This document shows, one piece after another, positions 50,101-60,109 of a stretch of 64,000 nucleotides of DNA. Every line of letters starts with the position of its first letter. The first letter of the stretch is position 1. Under the pieces are notes generated by a model. It did not search any database. It was not told where the DNA came from and saw only the letters and a list, made by a program, of their open reading frames with translations. Position numbers and translations under genes: made by a program. The stretch is from positions 752,319,603 to 752,383,602 of the forward strand of contig CM060922.1 of assembly GCA_030737875.1 (NCBI GenBank). Direction: 5' to 3'. This stretch comes from Allium sativum. Lineage: Eukaryota; Streptophyta; Magnoliopsida; Asparagales; Amaryllidaceae.

Positions 50101-52225
50101 TCCTTTCATTTATAAACAAAGTTTATAAATTCAATTCAAATTCCACATTTCCAGTTATAAACAAAGTTTATAAATTCAATTACTTGTTTATATATATATC
50201 CAAAACAAGTTAATGTTTCTATACTTCATTTAAAATTCAAATTCTATTTATAAAAATAGAATTCCCCTTTTAAATTTCAAATACCCTTTTTGATATTTTT
50301 ATGAATCAATATTCAAGCCCAGGGATAATTTCAACAATCAAATCCACCAATTTTCAATCATTTGATTTTTAACACATCATATATGAATGTATATGAAATC
50401 AAACAAACAACAACAGATAATATATTTTTGAGGAATCCAGTTGGATTCCTCCAACCTGTTTTCTTGCATCCACAGATGTTAGTCAACATAGTAATACCCA
50501 TCCTGCTTCGAGGCAGGACATCGCGGTATGAAGGTCATCCACTAATCATAGCGTGGGGCGTATAGGGTAATCATCCGCTAATGATACTGCGGGCATCCGC
50601 TAATGATACTGCGGGAATCCAACCAATCAATCAACCCAATATATATATAATAGTCCTAAATAACTAATATATATTTTCAACCAAACAATATTCAACCAAG
50701 CATAGCAATTATTTTTAAGAACTAGAAATAATTCTAATTAAATGGTGAGTGAGGTTTACTCACTGTGATATTTTATCTTCGAATATCCATCTTTTTGAAT
50801 TGTCTTGGCTAGCCTCTACTTGAATCATCTCAAATGAATTTATCGTACACCTATTTTATATTTATCGATCAATGATTTTTCGATTATATTAACTACTATA
50901 CCAAACAAATTAATTATGAACTAAATAATTTATTTAATTACCTTATTGATTATTACTGCAAACAGCTTTAAACTCTTGCACCATACACTTCGACATTACA
51001 TCGAACACCTCATGGTCGACCTCCAAATTACGTTGTCGTTCATTCTTATGGCCACCAACGCCTGGACTGACCCCTCCGACGTGCCTCCAGGTTGACGTCG
51101 ACCTTCCCAGACCTCCCAGAAACCTGCGTCGCCCTCCCCAAAACAGTGTATGCCCCTTTACAGTTTTCTGATGTCGAGCTCTTTCCAGTTTTCCCTTCGA
51201 ACCATCACTCAGACTCCCTGGAAGCCTTGGAACTTCGGATTTCAGAGCACCGCACCCTCCTCACCTCACAGATCCGCACTTCCTATTTTCGCTTCCAGTT
51301 CGAACTCGACAATACCCAGAGCGACTCCTCTCCTGCCAACGCCAACACCGCTCCAATCCCTGAAGCCTAAGTCGAGTTCGACACTTGCCCAGAAACCAGT
51401 CGCGCACCACCAAACCCCGTTCGAACGAAACCCCTCAACTCCACCGGAAATCGCGCGCTTCTTCCCTGGCGTCGAGTTCAGAAGACCTCGCGCCTTTGAT
51501 GTTGACCTCCCAGGAACTCGCGGTTCTCGATTTGTAGAAGAGGAGATGGGAGCGATCTTTGAGGGAGAGGATTTAACTGTGGGGCTTCGGTTCTGAAAAT
51601 GAAGGAGAAGGAATTTCGTTGGTTATTTAATAGAAGGAGGTGTGGTTTTATTTCGAACAGCGAGGCTATTCTTGATTTTCTCTGGTGGGTTTGAAATGAA
51701 CAGCGAGCCCTTGTTTTTGTGGAGATGGAGAAGAACACGTATTTTGTTTTGGGCCATTAATTAAATTTTGTTTTTAATTAATTTAAAATCTGTATCCTTT
51801 AAATAAAAATACACCCTGATTCTCAACTCCTTTCTGAACCCAACGACTGTCAATTCTAGGATAATACCCCTATTCCGGACACACTGGGATATGTCACGAG
51901 GTCCAATTCGATCATCTGAAGGAGATATTAATTTAAATTAATATAAATTAATTTCAGACAATTTATTCTTCGATACATAAATTAATATTATTCTTCTAAT
52001 TCAAACAGGAGTTTTGAATTGATTATCTGAACTGTTTCCACTTCAGTATTGCTTTTGAATTCAAGTAAATTCAATTTCGTGTTTCAATAATTATACATAT
52101 TCAAAATAAACCATTTTCGATTTTTAAATCGATAATCAAATAAAAAATTCCTTTTATATTTTATTTCAATATTTAAACCATATTAAATATCCTAAATTTA
52201 CCGACGAAATATCCGGGTCATTACA
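47166..52225 (-). mobile_element. 5' LTR of the LARD
   Basis: 5,060 bp, the near-identical partner of 38456-43515. It ends GGGTCATTACA, followed by the second ATCCC. Confidence 0.95.
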
Positions 52226-52230
52226 ATCCC

Positions 52231-52727
52231 CATTGTTGTTACGGTTTGTTCATGCCGCTTATATGATTTGGATAACCATGCCCAAATCATGAGTTTTGTT
52301 GTTTTATCTTAGATATTGTATGATTCTTCTTAAAGCCAGGACCTTCATACCATCGTTGAATTGCTTTTCAAATTGCAAGTTATGAGTTGACATGGGTCTC
52401 AGGTCGTGGATCGACATGAATTTCATGTCATGAACCAACATGAATCCCATACCGTGGGAGCATCTTGAGCATGCCGTCGTGTCGCTATTACGGTATGGTA
52501 ATCATGTCAATTCGACTTACCCCTAATGTCGTCGAATGACTCAATTCAAAGTCTATCACCTTTGTCTTTATGCTTTGACGTGTTTTGGTGAGTTTAAGCT
52601 TGAATAGGACCACTTAGCGCTTTGAAAAGCTTAGAACGACCTAAAGCCTTGATTGCTTCTAACAACCCAAAACCCTGATTGGTTTCAACGACCCAAAGTG
52701 TCTTAACTGGGTTGAACACTTCCGCAC
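52231..52727. other. Tat 3' region upstream of the antisense ORF
   Basis: Non-coding. It holds scattered GACATGAAT and CATGTC motifs like those of the Tat U3, and forms the presumed intron of the antisense unit together with 38125-38450. A polypyrimidine tract (CCATTTTTTTCTTTACAAATGCAG) sits at its end. Confidence 0.4.
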
Positions 52728-53342
52728 ATGCTCTTCCATTTTTTTCTTTACAAATGCAGTTGCTTATGCAGGATGTCTTCTAGCCATAACAAGATGAAGG
52801 GTCCTTTGAAGGAGGATGATTCTCGGAAATGTCGTAAATCAAATGAGCCGCTTGAAACAGATGCTTACTCTACTTCGGACCCTCCTTCTTATAATGCTCT
52901 ATCTCTTGAAGACCTGCGAGCCATCATGGATAGACCTCGCTATGCTTCTGAACCATGTCATCCTGAACTTGCTAGTCGATTCGAAGGATGGTGCTTACAG
53001 AGTGCTCGTGTGGAGGTAGACATATACCCGTCCGACAAACAAGCTGTTCCCGATGATATAGATGTCATACAACGTAGCGTGCTTGCCCAGCTTGATAATA
53101 CCAGAGATTGGTTTGAGAAGCACACCAATCTCCTTGAGAATTATACTGCAAAGAAGATGATTAGTTGGAACATGCTCGCCTGTGACCTCCAGAGACTGAA
53201 CAGAGAAAATCTTGAGCGAATTTCCATTCTGGAGGATGACAAAGCCATGCTTATCCAAGCTTTGAAGTTTAGGGATAGGGTCATTGTCGAGCTTCTGGGC
53301 CAGAAGGGAAAGATTGATCCGCCTCCCTCTCCATCTGCTTAG
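52728..53342 (+). CDS. Antisense additional ORF of the Tat/Retand-like element, function unknown
   Basis: 204 codons from 52728, or 189 aa from the better start at 52773 (ATG right after the acceptor-like TTATGCAG). It is on the strand opposite to pol and between pol and the 3' LTR, the place where Tat elements such as Retand are known to carry an extra antisense ORF. The N-terminus is polar and charged (HNKMKGPLKEDDSRKCRKS). Residues about 55-120 contain SLEDLRAIMDRPRYASEPCH and a tryptophan-containing FEGWCLQSARVEV. The last third is helical and probably coiled coil (LARISILEDDK-like heptads, LKFRDRVIVELL). No domain is recognised. It is intact even though the element's pol is broken. What it does is unknown. 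Confidence 0.65.
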   Translation: MLFHFFLYKCSCLCRMSSSHNKMKGPLKEDDSRKCRKSNEPLETDAYSTSDPPSYNALSLEDLRAIMDRPRYASEPCHPELASRFEGWCLQSARVEVDIYPSDKQAVPDDIDVIQRSVLAQLDNTRDWFEKHTNLLENYTAKKMISWNMLACDLQRLNRENLERISILEDDKAMLIQALKFRDRVIVELLGQKGKIDPPPSPSA

Positions 53343-53776
53343 GGGGTGGTTTCATGATGGGAAGGAATCATGACTTTCATGACTTTCTTGTTCTGCTTTT
53401 TGGTTTGTCGTCTTATGCATGTAAATTATTAGACTGGATTGTATTATACAAGTACCAGTCCTCGCTAATGACTTTAGCTTATGTGCTTGATCCTGCGTTT
53501 TACTTGCTTGGTAGATGATGTACTTTTGGATGTGTGTATGTTATGTTATCCGATGACGTTAGAGTGAAGTTGTGTTCTACTCTCGTACTTAAGCTTTTAC
53601 TTTCAGCTTCGTTGTATCTTCTTGTTTTGCCGTCAGGAAATTGTATCCTGCTTTTCATGCTTTAAGTTTTTGCTCTTAATGTCGCTGTACTTCTTTACTT
53701 TGCATTTCCTGCCTGTTTTATATTTGCAATATAGGTTCTGCATCACAAATTGTTTGTTATGACAGGCTGAGCTAAT

Positions 53777-53841
53777 CCAACCAACTTTACGGGATTTTAT
53801 TGGATCTCAGTCATTCCATAAAATCCAGTTTTGTTGGTTGG
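53777..53841. other. 65-bp hairpin
   Basis: Arms CCAACCAAC (53777-53785) and GTTGGTTGG (53833-53841) enclose a second stem GGATTTTAT (53792-53800) with ATAAAATCC (53818-53826). It lies about 430 bp after the antisense ORF stop. It could be an RNA structure at the 3' end of the antisense transcript or a fold in the genomic RNA of the element. Confidence 0.6.
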
Positions 53842-54085
53842 AACGATCTAATGTCGGGTTTTCATAAAATTGTGGCCGGATTGTGGTATGTTTAAGAGAG
53901 TGTTATTAAATTTCATTAATGTAATGGTAATGCCCCCATACCACAATTGGCTTCAAAATTTTGAAAATCAGGCATGATATTTATAGTCAAAAAAGAGAAA
54001 TCTGTTATTCCTGGTAACTGAGCGGGTTAGTTACTTGTAGGATTTATCATATTTCTTTGAGGAAAGTCTTTAGTTCCGTCACTAA

Positions 54086-54268
54086 CCGAATTTGAAAGAT
54101 TCGGCTTATGATCGGATGCCCTCGAATGGGTCTTTGATTCGTTGTTCGTTGAGTTTGAAAAACTCAAACACTTGTTGAACTTATCGGACGCCTCCGGAGA
54201 GGTCTTTGTGTCCATCAGTAACTAGGTTTGGAAGACCCAGAATCAATAGCTGGATTTGGAAGATCCAG
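54086..54268. repeat. Four small hairpins with a shared loop
   Basis: CCGAAT/ATTCGG (54086-54104), GAGTTT/AAACTC (54151-54165), CTAGGT/ACCCAG with one mismatch (54222-54240), and CTGGAT/ATCCAG (54250-54268). Loops are variants of TTGGAAG. Each is followed by a GGATGCC- or GGACGCC-type block and a GGTCT box, so they are diverged units related to the array that follows. Confidence 0.6.
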
Positions 54269-54310
54269 CATCTGAACGGATGCCTCCGAAGAGGTCTCTA
54301 AAAACCCTAT

Positions 54311-54740
54311 GTTTGTACCGCTATCTAGCCATATCTTTATGGCGATGGCGATGAACCGGGTTCCCCTCGGGGAGGTCTTTGGCTTAGAAGCCCGGTGTTT
54401 GTATCGCTATCCAGCCATATCTTAATGGCATCAGCGATGAACCATGTGCCCCTCGGGGAGGTCTTGGGTTCAAAAGCCCGGTGTTTGTATCGCTATCCGG
54501 CCATGTCTTAATGGCGTCGGCGATGAACCGGGTGCCTCTCGGGGAGGTCTTGGGTTCAAAAGCCCAGTGTTTGTATCGCTCTCTGGCCATATCATAATGG
54601 CGTCGGCGATGAACCGTGTGCCCCTCAGGGAGGTCTTGGGTTCAAAAGCTCGGTGTTTGTATCGCTATCCGGCCATATCTTAATGGCATCGGCGATGAAA
54701 TGGGTGCCCCTCGGGGAGTTCTTGGGTTTACCATCGTATT
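54311..54740. repeat. 86-bp tandem array, five units, in the Tat 3' region
   Basis: Five head-to-tail units starting at 54311, 54397, 54483, 54569 and 54655, each beginning GTTTGTATCGCTATCC or a close variant and containing CCCCTCGGGGAGGTCTT. Within each unit ATCGC/GCGAT and GCCAT/ATGGC form a nested hairpin. Tandem arrays in the 3' region between pol and LTR are a known habit of Tat/Retand elements and a known source of satellite DNA. Confidence 0.92.
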
Positions 54741-55221
54741 GTTTCAAGTGACTGACGCTAGCTTATTTGTCAGATTCTGGTTGTGACTTGTCAAAACTGG
54801 GACTTCGAATTATGTTATTAAGAATGTGCCCCTAGGGTGAAATTCAAAACTTGATCTGTAGTTTGGGTTTAGAGTTCTTGATGCCCCTCATCTATGGTTT
54901 TGCACTTCACACCCTCTGTAGCAAAAGTGTATAGATGTTTGAGTATTAAGCAACAGGTGCTTGAATTTCTCCTTGTCGGGGGATGTGCTATAGTATTCCT
55001 TCAAGCCCTATTTGGTTCTCAATGCGTTTTCGTTTGCTTAAAAAGCCTGTAATTAAAATCGATGTTAGCAGTTTGAAATTAAAAACTTGCAAATTTACGA
55101 TTTTTAGACAGGTAAAGTAATTTCTTTCACTAATTTGTACAAACTTTGCAATTATAGTCACAATTCATGATTTATTTACAATTCATGATGTATGTATGAT
55201 GCGAAATATGTGAATGAAACT
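54741..55221 (-). other. Tat non-coding stretch between integrase end and tandem array
   Basis: No ORF or repeat of note. It probably contains the end of pol and the start of the 3' hypervariable region. Confidence 0.4.
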
Positions 55222-55518
55222 TCAAACAAAGTAACGGCGAAAATGAACGCTATTCCATGCTCGAGGGAGCGCGATTCCATCCGTTGTTTTTAACTCAAAA
55301 GTGCCATCTGCAAATTTCTGGCTTATCATGTATGGTCCCTCCCAATTGGGTTCGAATACCCCAGTTCCTGTCATAATTCTCTTCAGGATGAGGTCCCCGA
55401 CTTGAAAAGTTCTTTGTTTGACTTTTGCATTGAAATATCTGGCTAGTTTCCGCTGATGGGCTGCTATCCTAAGCTCTGCTTCTTTTCTCTTTTCCTCGAG
55501 TAAATCAAGTGCTTCCAA
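55222..55518 (-). pseudogene. INT: Tat integrase C-terminal domain (separated piece of pol)
   Basis: 98 codons in the same frame as the integrase core at 55663-56442, separated by stops at 55663-55665 and about 55549. It shows the helical LEEKRKEAELRIAAHQRKLARYFN segment, then QVGDLILKR and the GPF/Y-type NWEGPYMI block. It ends with IALPRAWNSVHFRRYF, the standard end of Tat-group pol. It would bind DNA as part of integrase. Confidence 0.88.
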
Positions 55519-55662
55519 TTGCAGTTCTTCATTCTCCTTCTGGGTGAATTAGATTATGCAGTGAATTGGTACTTCCAGTTCCACTGGGATTATAGCTTCC
55601 GACCCGAATGCGAGTGAGAATGGGATGTGCCCTGTGGCAGTTTTATGTGTTGTCTGGTACGC

Positions 55663-56442
55663 CTATAATGCAAAAGGTAGTTCATCGACCCAGTTGCCTT
55701 TGGCTTTTTCGAGATGCTTCTTGGTGGTTGACTTTAGTATTTTGTTGATGGCTTCCACTTGCCCGTTTGCTTGCGGATGAGCCACGGCTGCAAAGCCCTT
55801 TTTGATCTTATATTTAGCACAGAAGTCCAGGAATTCGTTGCTTTCAAACTGGGTTCCATTATCGGTGATGATCTTTTGTGGCACTCCGAACCTACAAATG
55901 ATGTTTTTTGAAACAAAATTGATCACTTTCTTCGATGTGATAGTAACCAAAGGTTCTGCTTCAGCCCATTTGGTGAAGTAGTCAACAGCTACTATAGCGT
56001 ATCTCATATTTGCTTTTGCGGCGGGTAATATCCCAATCAAATCTATGCCCCAGACCGCAAATGGCCATGGGCTGACCATTTGAGCTAGTTCTGTAGGAGG
56101 TGCTCTTGGAATCTCAGCAAATCTCTGGCATCTGTCACATTTCTTTACATAAGTCATGGCATCTAGATCTACATCAGGCCATAAATAGCCATATCGCAGA
56201 ACCTTCTTGGCTAACGTTTGACCGCCGGTGTGTCCTCCGCATTCACCCTCGTGCAATTCTGCCAAAATTGCTTTAGATTCCTTCTTGGTCACACATCGCA
56301 GCAATGGCATGGAGAATCCCCGCCGGTACAGCCTTCCATCTTGGACGATGTACAAAGGGGCCTTGCGCAGTATCTTCCTTTTGTTTTTTCGCTCTTCAGG
56401 TAGTGTCCCATTGAGGATGTTTTTTTTATTGGAGTCATCCAC
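55663..56442 (-). pseudogene. INT: Tat integrase, zinc finger and catalytic core intact, frame broken at both ends
   Basis: 259 codons. HHCC zinc-binding residues are H64, H71, C102 and C105. The catalytic triad is complete: D134 (WGIDLIG), D194 (ITDNGTQF) and E230 (ANGQVEAIN), with exact 35-residue spacing. The piece is cut by a TAG at 55663-55665, where Trp is usual in ELPFALWAY. On the N-terminal side it changes frame at a run of eight T at 56420-56427. The sequence style (HEGECGGHTGGQTLAKK, FGVPQKIITDNG) is Tat, clearly different from the Tekay integrase in this window. Confidence 0.9.
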
Positions 56443-56513
56443 GATGTAGGTTCTTCAACGGTTTCCATTGACCAGTCAACACTCGCTTCCTCAATGGTTG
56501 GGGTAGAAAGGAC

Positions 56514-56996
56514 TTAGATGGAGATTAAACCCAACAGCTGAGCGTCTGATGAACTAGCATACTTGGCAAGAGAATCCGCTTTTGAGTTTCGTTCTCTTGG
56601 GATGTGAGATATAACATAGTAGTCAAGGTCATTTAGAAGTTCCATAGCTTTGATTAGATAAGAAGGAGGGTTTCCTGTTTTGGTTTGGAACTCCTTGCGT
56701 ACTTGACCTACCACCAACCGAGAGTCGCTGAGAATCTTTAAAGTTTTTAGGTTTAGCTCTTTTGCCAGCTTTAACCCTGTTATTAATGCTTCATATTCGG
56801 CCTCATTATTGTTTGACGGAAATTCCAATCTCAAGGCATAGTATAAAGAGTAACCTTCTGGGGTTTCTAAGACGATTCCAGCCCCTGAACAGTGGTCGTT
56901 TCTAGATCCATCAAAGTATAGTTTCCAGGCAATCTCTGTTTTTGTTAGTTCCTTAAAATCTTCTCCCCTGTTTGTAAACTCAGCAATAAAATCCAC
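56514..56996 (-). pseudogene. aRH: Archaeal-type RNase H of the Tat element
   Basis: 160 codons. It shows the additional RNase H found only in the Tat group: LYFDGSRND with catalytic D29, NNNEAEYEALITGLKLA with E67, ILSDSRLVVGQV with D91, and NSKADSLAKYA with D141. It ends at a TAA (56514-56516). Beyond it the frame still reads STPTIEEASVDW toward integrase. RT would continue upstream, but the third long LTR element interrupts pol at 57002. Confidence 0.9.
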
Positions 56997-57399
56997 TAGG
57001 GTGTAACAACCCGCAAATTCTGGGCCAGTTTAAAATTTTTATTTTGGCAATTTTAGCGAATTTTGATATTTAAAATGGATTATTTTAAATAATATCGACG
57101 AGAAATTTATTTTGAATATAATTCGAACGTATATATTATACGCGTCGTCGTTAGAATATAAATATTTATATATAATTATAAATAGAATTGAAAATGGCGC
57201 GGTAGTTCGATAATTCGATTTCAAACTTCAATTGAATGTACCGGGTGCAAAACAATCCGGATTTTAGTGAAACCAAAAATAATGGAATCTAATTGATAAT
57301 ATCTTTCCAACGAATGCGAAAAATCAAGATTTCATATCGGGAATCAAAAGATATGTCCAGTTGAAAATTCTGAATAGTCGCTATGGAATTCAGGCCCTT

Positions 57400-57710
57400 A
57401 AAAATGGACAGTTTGCAAACGACCTCGGATTTCGACGAAACCAGTTTTGTTGGGTCCGGGATGTAAAGTTATTGCTAGATTCCAAATTTCATAATTTTTC
57501 GAATCAATATGTGAGCGTGGCAAAGGAAAACGTGTTTTGACCATTTCAGTTGATTTTAATCGACTGGAAATTGGCCATTTTTCCAAAGGTCTCGGATTTC
57601 GACGAAACTAGTTTTGTTAGGACCGTATCGTCAATACGAAGCTAGAAAATATTTTTCTGCAAATCTTAGAGTTAGTATGTGACCCCAGTAATTTGAAATG
57701 TACGTTTAAA
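57400..57710 (+). repeat. Duplicated block in U3 of the long LTR
   Basis: Two diverged head-to-tail blocks share TTTCGACGAAACCAGTTTTG and an ATATGTGA-type or GTATGTGACC ending. The same duplication is present in copy C (31788-32090) and, reversed, in copy A (about 5255-5545), so it is old and conserved. Confidence 0.7.
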
Positions 57711-58009
57711 ATTCAATATAGTGATTTAAAGGTAAATTCAAAGGGAACTGATTCAAACGATCGAATCAGCCAACGATACATACCCCATTGTGTTCGGAAT
57801 GGGGGTGAAACGCTATGGGCGACAGGCGGTGGACCTCGTTTAGAGGTCGTTTGAAAAAGTTGACTTTTTGAATTAAAATAAAATAATTAAATAATTAAAT
57901 TAATAAAAAATTTTAAATCTCTCCCTTTTAACCCGCTGCCCCCCCCCCCCTCTATCTTTTCAGATCAAATTAAATAAAAAAAAAAAAAAAAAAAAACGCT
58001 CGAGCTCCA

Positions 58010-58268
58010 GACTTCGCGCCGCCGGAGGACCCCCACCCCGCCGCGCCTCAGGCGAGCTCCCTCCTCCACGTCGAGCGATCCACCTCCCTCGCCCGACCCT
58101 CCTGTCGCGAGCCCCAAAAGCCAAAATCCCCAAGCCCTGAATCGAATCGAGCGCGCCGCCCAGGGTTCGCCGCCGCCGCCCCTAGCCTGCGCCCTCCTCC
58201 ACGTCGAGCCCCCCCCCCTGCGAGCCACCGCGGCAAGCACCCCGCTCCTCTCCCCCTTCGAAAACCGT
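58010..58268 (+). promoter_or_regulatory. GC-rich leader with splice donor in long LTR copy B
   Basis: A C-rich 250-bp segment follows a CT-rich tract and ends in CGAAAACC followed by GTAAGT (58267-58272), a near-consensus plant 5' splice site. Then comes AT-rich, U-rich sequence as in plant introns. I infer a first exon of the LTR transcript. The apparent ORFs in this segment on the other strand are runs of Arg, Gly and Ala from base composition. Confidence 0.45.
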
Positions 58269-58705
58269 AAGTTTTTTTTTTATTTATTTTATTTATTTAT
58301 TTCATTTTTCTTAATTCCTTTATATATATAATGTTATATAAAAAAAAAAAAAAGAACTGATTTCTGTTTTTATTAAGTTTTAAAAACTGTTTTTATTAAG
58401 TTTTAAAAACTGTTTTTATTAAGTTTTAAAAACTGATTTTATTAAAATTTAAAAACTGATTTTTTAAAAAATTGTAAAACTGATTTTTATAAAATGATTA
58501 AAAACTGAATTTTGAAAAAGTAAAAAGAAAAAGATTTGATCTTTAAAATAGAAAAGCAAAAAGGGCGAGATTTTTGTTTAGAAGAAAAAGTAGAATTATT
58601 TAAAAATAGAAAAGATTGGTTTTTATAAAGATGAAGATTTTATTTTTATAAAAGCGAAAACTTTATTTTTTATAAAGGCGAAAAACCTTATTGTTAAAAA
58701 TGTGA

Positions 58706-58994
58706 TTTTTATATATTGAACTTTGAAATAAAAATTCGATTTTTATATATTGAACTTTGAAATAAAAATTCGATTTTTATATATTGAACTTTGAAATAAA
58801 AATTCGATTTTTATATATTGAACTTTGAAATAAAAATTCGATTTTTATATATTGAACTTTGAAATAAAAATTCGATTTTTATATATTGAACTTTGAAATA
58901 AAAATTCGATTTTTTATATATTGAACTTTGAAATAAAAATTCGATTTTTATATATTGAACTTTGAAATAAAAATTCGATTTTTATATATTGAAT
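58706..58994. repeat. 34-bp tandem array in long LTR copy B
   Basis: More than eight nearly identical copies of a 34-bp unit (TTTTTATATATTGAACTTTG, then AAATAAAAATTCGA); one copy has an extra T. The homogeneity indicates recent expansion. Copy C has only diverged, spaced relatives in this place. Confidence 0.92.
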
Positions 58995-59328
58995 AGCATA
59001 GTAAAAATTCTATTTTTACATATGTAGAGAATACGGGCGAAAACGACAAAAAGGCGAAACGACGAAGACTTCTGCAAATGAAGAGCCGTGGAGCTAGGAT
59101 AGCTATAAGTGAGAATTTCTCACCTTTCAATTTAATTTTTCTAGTTATATATATATACTAGGATGCAGACGGTGCTTAGTAGCACCCGACACAATCGTCC
59201 ACAGACCATGGACTTGTTTGTTTGACTGTTTGGTGATTGATTGCGATATTGGTTTGAATGTGGTTTGTGGTGTGAAAAATCGAATCGATAAATTGGTTAG
59301 GATTAGACGTGCGCCGTTATAAGGCGAA

Positions 59329-59448
59329 GGAGTAAGGCTAGGTTAGACCCTTACTCCAAAGTTTGTGGTTTGCATAACGAATTGATTTGATTGATGTGTG
59401 AATGGCGTGGGCCTTCACTAGACCGGGGATAAGGCTAGGCCTTGTCCC
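59329..59448. other. Twin hairpins inserted in long LTR copy B
   Basis: GGAGTAAGG/CCTTACTCC (59329-59357) and GGGATAAGG/CCTTGTCCC (59426-59448), both with AAGGCTAGG in the centre and both flanked by a GTGC(GC)CGTTAT block. Copies A and C do not show them in the aligned position. Confidence 0.65.
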
Positions 59449-60109
59449 GTTTCTAGTATCGTGCCGTTATGCCGCCGAAATTTTCTAAAATAAGTTAGAA
59501 AAATAAAAATAGCATTTTATTTAAAGAATGAATTGAATAGAAATTCATATGTTGAAATAAAATGTTTTGTCGTTAAAAATATAATTTTTAACGTGAAGTG
59601 AATAAAATAAAATATTCATTTATAAACCGGACGGTTTGTTTATGTACACCTATTTGAATGACATTGATTGGGACGATAAATTTTACACATCGCCCAACTG
59701 CACGAATAAAATTCTGTGTTTGGTTGTTTGAAACCCCACACGGGTGTTGGGATGAAATTTGAAGTTCACTCATCCTGATTGATTAAATATGTCGATCGAT
59801 CGATTGACAGGCTGTTATAAGCGTTGAATATCTATATTTGATGCTTATCCAGTGTAGTGCACTTTGGTTGATGGTTGATTATTTTTCAATGCTATGATAT
59901 ACATGTGTTGTATGAAAATCCATATAATTAACTTTATATGGTAATTGATTGGGCCTCATTCCAGTTTTAAAATAGAAATATTTGAAAAAGAAATATTTGA
60001 AATAGAATATTTGAAATAGAATATTTGAAAATAGAACTTTATGAAGCCGTGTTGATTAGATTGACGCCATTTTGACGTGAACGATATTTATATCGATTTT
60101 ATCGATTTC

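Larger units (their letters stand above)
38456..52225 (-). mobile_element. LARD: large LTR retrotransposon derivative without coding capacity
   Basis: 13,770 bp with a perfect ATCCC target duplication and two LTRs of exactly 5,060 bp. A PBS lies beside the right LTR and a PPT beside the left, so it reads on the minus strand. The 3,650-bp internal region has no gag or pol. The LTRs differ at only about 18 sites by my count, with no length difference (about 99.6% identity), so it inserted recently and was presumably mobilised in trans. The TGTAACGACCCG terminus and GGGGAAGAA-type PPT resemble those of the Tekay-like elements in this window. Confidence 0.95.

Noticed and set aside
57965..58240. 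91-codon Arg/Gly/Ala-rich minus-strand ORF
   Set aside because: Product of a C-rich leader read on the opposite strand; copies A and C do not conserve it.
58706..58994. CRISPR-like regular array
   Set aside because: Units are contiguous with no unique spacers, and the context is a plant LTR.
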